Shown here in pieces: positions 1 through 5,408 of a DNA stretch of 6,896 nt (positions are counted from its first letter, which is position 1; each line of letters opens with the position of its first letter). The notes beneath the pieces were generated by a model. It had not been told where the DNA came from, did not search any database, and worked only from the letters and a program-made list of their open reading frames with translations. Source of the DNA: Bacteroidota bacterium (GTDB taxonomy: Bacteria; Bacteroidota; Bacteroidia; Bacteroidales; Cfx3-03); contig JAUZOX010000141.1 in the NCBI GenBank assembly GCA_030706265.1, positions 1 through 6,896 on the forward strand. Direction: 5' to 3'. Position numbers and translations under genes: made by a program.

Positions 1-163
1 ACCGGTATATGAAGGGTATATAACTTACCCCTGTCTCGCACCAGTCTCGTACATATCTCGTACCTGTCTCGTACCTGTCTCGCTCTATAGTACGAAACAC
101 GTACGAGACATGTACGAGACTGGTGCGAGACAGGGGTAAGTTATATACCCTTCATATACCGGT
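1..163. repeat. Large imperfect inverted repeat (long hairpin)
   Basis: The left arm (1-73) and right arm (91-163) are reverse complements around a 17-nt loop (74-90). The outer 54 base pairs (1-54 against 110-163) are perfect. The inner 19 contain three mismatches (55/109, 64/100, 68/96), giving 70 of 73 pairs. The outer tip is ACCGGT on both sides. The left arm begins at the first base, so the true outer boundary is unknown. Just outside the right arm the motif TTATATACCCTT recurs (141-152 and 163-174, 22 bp apart), so the repeat family extends somewhat past the arm. No coding capacity or transposase is visible. If transcribed from either strand it would form a long RNA duplex. It could be a MITE-like or intergenic palindromic element, but that is inference. 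Confidence 0.93.
33..131. repeat. 11-bp tandem repeat inside the inverted repeat
   Basis: Five head-to-tail copies of an 11-bp unit, roughly GTCTCGTACMT, occupy 33-43, 44-54, 55-65, 66-76 and 77-87. Four copies of the complementary unit, roughly ATGTACGAGAC, occupy 88-98, 99-109, 110-120 and 121-131. The units thus converge on the centre of the palindrome and carry its mismatches. The GTCTCG core is the most constant part, and the last three bases or so vary. The period is close to one turn of A-form RNA, but nothing here proves that matters. The copy number could vary between strains, as in other short tandem repeats. Confidence 0.85.
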
Positions 164-214
164 TATATACCCTTTATCCCCTGGTTTTATCTCCAGGGTA
201 TTTCGAGATGTCCC

Positions 215-268
215 TTACTAAAATTGGTATACACTTTTAAGAAGCTTTACTAGAAAAAGTATACACTT
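215..268. repeat. Imperfect direct repeat, 32-bp spacing
   Basis: Positions 215-236 and 247-268 match at 18 of 22 bases with an exact 32-bp offset. The 10-mer GTATACACTT is identical in both copies (227-236 and 259-268) and is preceded by TTACTA in both (215-220 and 247-252). GTATAC is itself palindromic. Only two copies are present, so an iteron array is not supported, and the function is unknown. Confidence 0.7.
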
Positions 269-305
269 AAATTTTGTTTTCGGGGTCTTTTTTTGGGGGG
301 ATTGT

Positions 306-347
306 GGGTTAGGCTCGCAATGACGTGAAGGATTAAGCCCGCAATGA
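306..347. repeat. Imperfect direct repeat with GCAATGA core
   Basis: Positions 306-323 and 330-347 match at 15 of 18 bases with a 24-bp offset. Both end in CGCAATGA. Read on the minus strand the copies begin TCATTGCG, which resembles the TCATTGCGAGG-type cores of dispersed intergenic repeats seen in many bacterial genomes. That resemblance is from memory only. It may be the remnant of a dispersed repeat element. Confidence 0.55.
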
Positions 348-479
348 TGAACGGTGGCAGGCGAAGACGCAGAGGATCGATTCTGCTGTGACGATGATTC
401 AGTGGTTGAATAAGTTTGTTTATTGTAGTCCTGTATAGATTACAATTAAATTTATCCGGCCTGCCTAATGTTGAATGAC

Positions 480-514
480 CAAAATAAAAAAGGGACGAAA
501 AAACTCGTCCCTTT
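480..514 (-). terminator. Intrinsic terminator of glmS
   Basis: A perfect 10-bp stem (AAAGGGACGA at 489-498 against TCGTCCCTTT at 505-514) closes a 6-nt loop. Read on the minus strand, the stem is followed by a T-rich tail (TTTTTTATTTTG, reading down from 488 or so). It lies about 56 bp past the glmS stop codon, the expected place for a Rho-independent terminator of that gene. On the plus strand the tail after the stem (TTTGATTTTT) is also T-rich, so it may act in both directions. Confidence 0.85.
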
Positions 515-569
515 GATTTTTGTCTGAAAGTCCCTGTAATTCAACGGGCCCAATGACGTTCCGATGAAT

Positions 570-2408
570 CTATTCCACGGTTACTGATTTTGCCAGGTTA
601 CGGGGCTGATCGACATTACAGCCACGCATTACGGCAATGTGATATGCAAGCAGCTGAAGCGGGATGATCGAAACCAGCGGACTCAGAAGCTCATCTGTTT
701 CAGGAATGGGGATGGTATAATCGGCAAGTCCGTCTACACAGTTGTCGCCTTCATTGACAAGTGCAATGATGATTCCCTTTCGTGCTTTTACTTCCTGGAT
801 ATTGGAGATGATTTTTTCTTTCAGCTCATTGTTGTTGACCAGGAAGATGACGGGCATGTGCTCATCGATCAGGGCAATGGGGCCATGTTTCATTTCTGCA
901 GCAGGATACCCTTCGGCATGGATGTAAGAAATCTCTTTCAGCTTTAAGGCGCCTTCGAGTGCAACGGGGAAATTGATGCCTCTTCCCAGATAAAGGAAAT
1001 TACGATGCGACTGGAAATGCTCTGCAATCTTGATGACGGTTTTGTCGGTCTCAAGCGAAACCTTTACCTTTTCGGGAATGGTCCCCAATTCCTTTATCAG
1101 CTGATCGAATCTTGTATTGCTGATTGTGCCTTTTCCCTTTCCAATCATCAGGGCCATTAAGGTAAGTAAGGTCACCTGTGCCGTAAATGCCTTGGTTGAG
1201 GCAACCCCGATTTCGGGGCCTGCATGGGTATAGGAACCGCCTTGTGTGGCCCGGGCGATAGATGAGCCAATGACGTTGCAAATGCCAATTACCGTTGCAC
1301 CACCCTGTCTGGCCAGATTCACTGCTGCAAGGGTATCGGCTGTCTCTCCGGATTGCGAGATGGCAATCACGATGTCATCCTTATCGATGATGGGGTTGCG
1401 ATATCTGAATTCGGAGGCATATTCAACTTCAACCGGAATGCGGGTCAGCTCTTCAAGCATGTACTCCCCGACGAGTCCGGCATGCCATGACGTACCACAG
1501 GCAACGATGATGATTCTCTTTGCATGAATGAACTTATCCTTCATATCCCGTATGCCGCCAAGATTAACGATTCCTTCCTTCAGATTTAAACGGCCACGCA
1601 TGCTGTCTCCGATAGAACGGGGTTGTTCGAAAATTTCCTTTAACATGAAATGATCGAATCCGCCCTTTTCGAGTGCACTCAGGCTGAGTTCCAGGTGCTG
1701 AATATAGGGGGTGGTCTCCACATTCGAAATCGTGGTGATCCTTAATCCTGTATTGCGGTTGATGACTGCTATTTCTTCATCATTCAGATAGACTACATCT
1801 TTTGTATATTCTATGATGGGGGTCGCATCGGAGGCAATGAAATATTCATTGATACCCATTCCAATAACCAGCGGACTGCTCTTCCGTGCTGCAATGATCG
1901 TATCCGGATCGTCGTTTGAAACGATAGCGATGGCATATGCCCCGATGACAGTCCGAAGGGCCATTTGTACGGCCTTGACAAGGTCCACCTTTTCGTTGAC
2001 CATGATGTCTTCAATCAGGTAAATCAGAACTTCAGTATCGGTATCACTTTGAAATTCATAACCACGGGAGGTCAATTCCTGTTTTATCGTTGCATAATTT
2101 TCAATGATCCCGTTATGAATAATGGCCAGTTTTCCGGAGGGAGAATAATGGGGGTGGGCATTGCGGTCATTGGGTTCACCATGTGTGGCCCATCTGGTAT
2201 GCGCAATTCCGACAGTACTTGTCTGATCAATTCCTTTGCAAAGTTCTTCAAGGTTTTTAACTTTACCTTTTGTTTTATAAAGTTTTACCTCATCCTGAAT
2301 TAAAGCTATCCCTGCACTGTCATACCCTCTATACTCCAATCTTTTCAGCCCTTTAATCAGAATGGGATAGGCTGGTCTATAACCAATGTAACCTACAATT
2401 CCACACAT
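570..2408 (-). CDS. glmS: Glutamine--fructose-6-phosphate aminotransferase (isomerizing)
   Basis: GlmS makes glucosamine-6-phosphate from fructose-6-phosphate and glutamine, the first committed step to UDP-GlcNAc for peptidoglycan and other envelope glycans; it is a cytoplasmic enzyme. The 612-aa length is normal for the family. The N-terminal class II glutamine amidotransferase domain (about 1-220) begins MCGIVGYIG, leaving Cys2 as the nucleophile, with HTRWATHG at 70-77 and HNG at 98-100. Two SIS domains follow: the first (about 290-425) has CGTS at 304-307 and SQSGETADT at 351-359, and the second (about 460-600) has the isomerase site with Lys489, Glu492 and His508 at the positions of E. 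coli Lys485, Glu488 and His504. It ends in the typical LAKSVTVE tail. Cys2 fixes the ATG start. A terminator lies upstream of the gene and another downstream, so it is probably transcribed alone; only a weak promoter-like sequence is visible in the 69 bp before it. No odd residues or frameshifts. Confidence 0.98.
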   Translation of the reverse strand: MCGIVGYIGYRPAYPILIKGLKRLEYRGYDSAGIALIQDEVKLYKTKGKVKNLEELCKGIDQTSTVGIAHTRWATHGEPNDRNAHPHYSPSGKLAIIHNGIIENYATIKQELTSRGYEFQSDTDTEVLIYLIEDIMVNEKVDLVKAVQMALRTVIGAYAIAIVSNDDPDTIIAARKSSPLVIGMGINEYFIASDATPIIEYTKDVVYLNDEEIAVINRNTGLRITTISNVETTPYIQHLELSLSALEKGGFDHFMLKEIFEQPRSIGDSMRGRLNLKEGIVNLGGIRDMKDKFIHAKRIIIVACGTSWHAGLVGEYMLEELTRIPVEVEYASEFRYRNPIIDKDDIVIAISQSGETADTLAAVNLARQGGATVIGICNVIGSSIARATQGGSYTHAGPEIGVASTKAFTAQVTLLTLMALMIGKGKGTISNTRFDQLIKELGTIPEKVKVSLETDKTVIKIAEHFQSHRNFLYLGRGINFPVALEGALKLKEISYIHAEGYPAAEMKHGPIALIDEHMPVIFLVNNNELKEKIISNIQEVKARKGIIIALVNEGDNCVDGLADYTIPIPETDELLSPLVSIIPLQLLAYHIAVMRGCNVDQPRNLAKSVTVE

Positions 2409-2471
2409 AACTCAAAGATTAATAATTGTATAAAAAAAAATTTAATAAATATTGAAATCAAGTAAATCAAT

Positions 2472-2518
2472 AAAAAAGCCGTACAATATTTTTCATTTTC
2501 TGAATCATATTGTACGGC
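2472..2518 (-). terminator. Intrinsic terminator of the DUF4270 gene
   Basis: A perfect 12-bp stem (GCCGTACAATAT at 2478-2489 against ATATTGTACGGC at 2507-2518) closes a 17-nt loop and is followed on the minus strand by six T residues (2477-2472). It begins about 25 bp after the lipoprotein stop codon and ends about 64 bp before the glmS start. It therefore separates the GT5/DUF4270 transcript from glmS, unless there is read-through. Confidence 0.88.
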
Positions 2519-2542
2519 AAAGGTATGAAAAATTTATAAAGA

Positions 2543-3889
2543 TTATTTTTGAGTAGTATAAATCAATTCTAAACGAAGACGTTTTTTTCCTGCCATTGTT
2601 CCGGGGATGACAAGGTCCTGTGATAATTTCCCGGGTGTGCCCGTAGTGAGCATCAAATAATAATCCTGCTTGCCTGTTTTGAGAATATTCTGCAAATATT
2701 GCGTGATTGCAAAACGATATTGCTTTCGGAGCGTATCATAGGTCCCGGATATTTCACCTGCGGTCCCGCTGGCCTGATCCTCAACACTGTATCTCAAACC
2801 ATCCTTGTAAACCTTGTATAACGCCAATTGGGCAGGCGGGTAATGTGTTGCAGTTGCATAGGGGGCATCGATGACCAGAAACGCCTGGTTAAATCCGGCT
2901 CTTTGTTTTTCTTTGTATTTCAGGATATACGGAAAAGTAATCTTTATATCGCTTGGAGACATCCCGGACAAAAATAGTTTTTGCCTTCCCTTGAGCGTAT
3001 CTTTTGAAAAGAATTGAGCTTTGAACAGCGGATCGGCATATTGATAATTGTGGAAGTTAAAGGTATTGAAACGCTGGGAGCTTGAACCATTCACATATAA
3101 ACTGATCGAACCGGAATCACTGGGAGCCTTGTAAAATATCTGGAGGCCGGCATTGGAACCGGTCAGATCGAAGGTCACAATCGAACCCTCATTTATATTG
3201 TTTTTGGGAGTAGCCGTTATATATAATCCTTTGATATAAGCCCTGAAGGCTTCCTGTGTCGCGAGATGCGCGCCGCCATTGATGATTTTATTCCCAAAAG
3301 TGTTGCTGAGTTTTAACCGTAACATCGGTTGATATTTTACGCCATTTATGGTCACACTGTCTTTTACGTCAGGCACGAATGTCTGGCTGCACAGTAATGA
3401 AGAGGGACTGGGGGTGATAAAATGATCGCTGTAATAAGGAATATCTCCCCGGAGCGACTCTCCAAGCTCATACACATTGATGGTTTGAGCTGCCAGGCTA
3501 TCTCCAAACAAGGCCTGATAGGGCAATTGCAGGATTACAGAATCGGCAAAGGTATTAGCACCGATGGTGGGGTTGAGAGATGAAAGCCACAACTGGGTTG
3601 CAAAATTAGCCTCAACTTTGCCGAATGTGGAATCATACATTGCCCCCCAAAGGATGGAAGTATAACTGGATGCAGTGTATCCCGGTAAAACACTTGTACG
3701 GAGGGTGTCTATGGGCGTGTTGTAAGCCACAACCGTTGATGTGTCTGTATATAGACCATTCAGCCTGTCGCCCAACGGAGTGAGATTCAATCCCAGCAGA
3801 TCTGGTTCAGTAGAACAGGCCGAAAAAGCACATGCAATGAGCAATGCAAAAAAAACCTGTCTTATTGGAAAGAGATTGTGTTTGTTCAA
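2543..3889 (-). CDS. DUF4270 family lipoprotein, TTG start
   Basis: A 448-aa predicted lipoprotein of unknown function. A short basic N-terminus and hydrophobic segment (about residues 8-24) lead to a lipobox-like FSAC with the lipidated Cys at 25. The next residues are STEPD, whose acidic character resembles Bacteroidota lipoprotein surface-export signals, so outer-membrane or surface location is possible. Features I associate with DUF4270 are the LLGLNLTPLGD stretch after the Cys (31-41), GAMYDSTFGKVEANFATQLWL-like conservation around 82-102, and ADSVILQLPY followed by GDS...INVYELGESL (about 115-146). The start is TTG: an in-frame TAA lies 12 bp upstream of it, and the next in-frame Met (84) would delete the signal peptide. 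The gene starts 29 bp after the GT5 protein's stop, implying one operon, and has its own terminator. The family call rests on motif memory. No enzymatic residues are recognised. Confidence 0.85.
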   Translation of the reverse strand: MNKHNLFPIRQVFFALLIACAFSACSTEPDLLGLNLTPLGDRLNGLYTDTSTVVAYNTPIDTLRTSVLPGYTASSYTSILWGAMYDSTFGKVEANFATQLWLSSLNPTIGANTFADSVILQLPYQALFGDSLAAQTINVYELGESLRGDIPYYSDHFITPSPSSLLCSQTFVPDVKDSVTINGVKYQPMLRLKLSNTFGNKIINGGAHLATQEAFRAYIKGLYITATPKNNINEGSIVTFDLTGSNAGLQIFYKAPSDSGSISLYVNGSSSQRFNTFNFHNYQYADPLFKAQFFSKDTLKGRQKLFLSGMSPSDIKITFPYILKYKEKQRAGFNQAFLVIDAPYATATHYPPAQLALYKVYKDGLRYSVEDQASGTAGEISGTYDTLRKQYRFAITQYLQNILKTGKQDYYLMLTTGTPGKLSQDLVIPGTMAGKKRLRLELIYTTQK

Positions 3890-3918
3890 GTGAAAAAGTG
3901 TTTATTAAAGTTTATGAA

Positions 3919-4743
3919 TTAGTCATTGTCACTTTTTGATGCCAGTACTTGATCATAAAAAGTAGAAAATGCATCGACATAGGTCTCCATAGGATGGTAG
4001 CCAAGCGCCGGTTTCCCCGATTCAGCAATGTACCCGGTCAATTCGGTATTGATTTCAGGGGAGCCCTGTATAACGGCATCTGAAAAATCAATGGCAGCCT
4101 TGATCATCGAGACATAGGTCGGTTTTTTATAGTGTTTCAGGTCTTTGGCCTGAATGCCTTCCATTTTGATTTTCTGAGCGAAGTCCTTGCTTAACGGTTC
4201 ACTGAAATCATCGTCATAGATTGAATAAATAACCTTTGTATCATTGAACATCGGATTGTCCTTATAGGCCGTTTTGATAAACAATGGAACCAGGCTCGTC
4301 ATCCAACCGTGACAGTGAATGATATCGGGTGGCCATCCCAGCTTTTTCACTGTTTCCAGCACTCCTCTGGAGAAAAATATGGCACGTTCGTCATTATCCT
4401 TGAAGAACTTGTTGTTTTTATCCCTTGTCGTATACTTTCGTTGAAAATAATCTTCATTATCAATAAAGTAAATTTGCATACGCGCCGACTGGATGGAGGC
4501 TACCTTGATGATAAGCGGATGGTCCGTATCGTCAATGATGAGATTCATTCCTGAAAGGCGAATGACTTCGTGCAATTGATTTCTACGTTCATTGATGTTC
4601 CCAAATCTGGGCATGAATGTTCTGATTTCCTTCCCTCGCTCTTGAATGCCTTGAGGTAAATGGCGTCCAATTAAGCCCATGGGAGATTCCTTTAAATAAG
4701 GAGTTATTTCCTGGGCTACAAATAGAACCTTCGGTTTTTCCAT
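3919..4743 (-). CDS. GT5-only glycogen/starch synthase-like protein
   Basis: A 274-aa protein matching the starch-synthase catalytic (GT5) N-terminal half, with no C-terminal GT-B domain; full GlgA proteins are usually about 470-500 aa. It starts KPKVLFVAQEITPYL (3-17). Where GlgA has the ADP-glucose-binding KxGG motif (KTGGLGDV), this has KESPMGLIGRHLP (18-30). The very conserved Bacteroidota block RTFMPRFGNINERRNQLHEV spans 41-60, DNDERAIFFSRGVLE spans 116-130, and the GT5 motif DIIHCHGWMTSLVP spans 140-153. Real glycogen synthase activity is therefore doubtful, although automated annotation would name it so. I chose the ATG at 4743. The frame stays open to an ATG at 4872, but the extra 43 residues are low-complexity and hydrophobic, do not resemble the family, and would overlap the candidate promoter. 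It is first in a two-gene unit with the DUF4270 lipoprotein. Confidence 0.88.
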   Translation of the reverse strand: MEKPKVLFVAQEITPYLKESPMGLIGRHLPQGIQERGKEIRTFMPRFGNINERRNQLHEVIRLSGMNLIIDDTDHPLIIKVASIQSARMQIYFIDNEDYFQRKYTTRDKNNKFFKDNDERAIFFSRGVLETVKKLGWPPDIIHCHGWMTSLVPLFIKTAYKDNPMFNDTKVIYSIYDDDFSEPLSKDFAQKIKMEGIQAKDLKHYKKPTYVSMIKAAIDFSDAVIQGSPEINTELTGYIAESGKPALGYHPMETYVDAFSTFYDQVLASKSDND

Positions 4744-4776
4744 GGGTAATCTAAGATGTACTTTTTTAAGATAGTG

Positions 4777-4811
4777 CAAAAATACTAATAAATTTTCAAT
4801 AAATATCCAAA
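4777..4811 (-). promoter_or_regulatory. Candidate Bacteroidota promoter for the GT5/DUF4270 operon
   Basis: On the minus strand TATTTTTG (complement of 4777-4784) fits the -7 consensus TAnnTTTG exactly. TTTG (complement of 4808-4811) lies 23 bp upstream, slightly longer than the usual 19-21. Transcription would start roughly 25-30 bp before the ATG at 4743, which supports that start over the longer frame. The region is AT-rich, so chance matches are possible. Confidence 0.4.
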
Positions 4812-5306
4812 CCTCTTGTTCTTTCTCTGTCAAAAAGAAAGAATTAGAATTGCTGATTATTTGAAAAATCAAGTATTATGCCCTTGGACTATCCCTTTAA
4901 AACCGGGTTCAGAATTTGGCGAAGCCACGGTTTACAAAAAAAAAGAACTGTTAAATACACACCTTCCTTTATTCTCAATCCTATCAGCTATAACTGTTTA
5001 AAAGGATGTTCGAAATCCGGGAAAAGCAAATTCGGGACCTGGTTTTTTTGACGTTCAGAACATTTTTTTTATGTTGTTTCAGGTATCATTCTTCATGGTT
5101 AAATGTTTTGATTTGTGGGAGTAAAGGAATAAAATATTATTGTTCTGTTGGGGCTTTTATGATTTTTTAAGATCCCGGCTTATTTGCAACGAACAGCAAT
5201 AATTTATAATGAGAATAAATTAACAACTAATAGATTGATTATTAATTAATGTAAAGATATTGACCGTGTTATTACCAAAGACGTCACAGATTATTATGGT
5301 TTAAGA

Positions 5307-5338
5307 TTGATAATAAAATTTAAAATCCTATAAATTTG
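5307..5338 (+). promoter_or_regulatory. Candidate Bacteroidota promoter for the flavoprotein gene
   Basis: TTG at 5307-5309 and TAAATTTG at 5331-5338 (exact TAnnTTTG) are separated by 21 bp, within the usual range for Bacteroidota housekeeping promoters. The predicted start of transcription near 5345 would give a leader of about 64 nt before the ATG at 5409, containing both copies of the TTATTTGAAAAC repeat. AT-richness makes chance matches possible. Confidence 0.45.
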
Positions 5339-5351
5339 TCTTGACTTTCAT

Positions 5352-5387
5352 TTATTTGAAAACAAAATATTTAACTTATTTGAAAAC
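5352..5387 (+). repeat. Perfect 12-bp direct repeat in the leader
   Basis: TTATTTGAAAAC occurs at 5352-5363 and again at 5376-5387, 24 bp start to start. It lies between the candidate promoter and the ATG of the flavoprotein gene. The spacing is a little over two DNA turns, which would suit paired binding by a regulator at an operator, though the sequence may equally reflect AT-rich composition. No known operator is recognised. Confidence 0.6.
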
Positions 5388-5408
5388 CCGATATTGCTCC
5401 CAATTATT

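Larger units (their letters stand above)
164..480. other. Gene-free intergenic stretch
   Basis: I see no supported coding sequence or RNA gene between the large palindrome and the glmS terminator. It holds a short hairpin (CCCTGG at 179-184 pairing with CCAGGG at 193-198, loop of 8), two pairs of imperfect direct repeats annotated separately, and homopolymer runs near 287-300. The hairpin lacks a T tract directly after it on either strand and is not called a terminator. The region lies downstream of the glmS stop, so it is a 3' flank and not an upstream regulatory region of any gene inside the window. Confidence 0.6.
4744..5408. other. Divergent AT-rich intergenic region
   Basis: This 665-bp stretch separates the minus-strand operon from the plus-strand flavoprotein gene. 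Besides the two candidate promoters and the direct repeat annotated separately, I see a weak stem (AAACCG near 4900 with CGGTTT near 4930) enclosing a small GGCGAAGCC hairpin. There are also scattered poly-T and poly-A runs and small AT palindromes such as ATTAATTAAT. No tRNA, riboswitch or convincing small gene could be identified. A 61-codon open frame at 4816-5001 lacks any coding signature. The length would allow regulatory RNA or operators that I cannot resolve by eye. Confidence 0.5.

Noticed and set aside
33..131. Possible CRISPR array
   Set aside because: The units are 11 bp, directly adjacent with no unique spacers, and reverse orientation at the centre, so this is a tandem repeat within a palindrome.
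179..198. Short hairpin CCCTGG/CCAGGG as a terminator
   Set aside because: The stem is only 6 bp, there is no adjacent T tract on either strand, and no gene ends directly before it within the window.
1965..2303. Open frame on the plus strand opposite glmS (and similar ones at 639-947 and 1246-1527)
   Set aside because: They lie entirely antisense to a well-supported enzyme gene, show no recognisable protein features, and are explained by the coding bias of glmS.
2409..2477. glmS ribozyme or other amino-sugar-sensing leader upstream of glmS
   Set aside because: Only about 69 bp lie between the upstream terminator and the glmS ATG. They are almost pure AT with no room or sequence for the ribozyme core, which is known mainly from Firmicutes.
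4816..5001. Small plus-strand open frame in the divergent intergenic region
   Set aside because: It overlaps the candidate promoter side of the opposite operon, has no ribosome binding or promoter signal that I can identify, and its 61-residue product has no recognisable features.
4880..5035. tRNA-like T-arm strings (GGGTTCAGAAT near 4907 and GTTCGAAATCC near 5009)
   Set aside because: Neither has flanking 5-bp T-stem pairing, and no acceptor or anticodon stems can be drawn around them.
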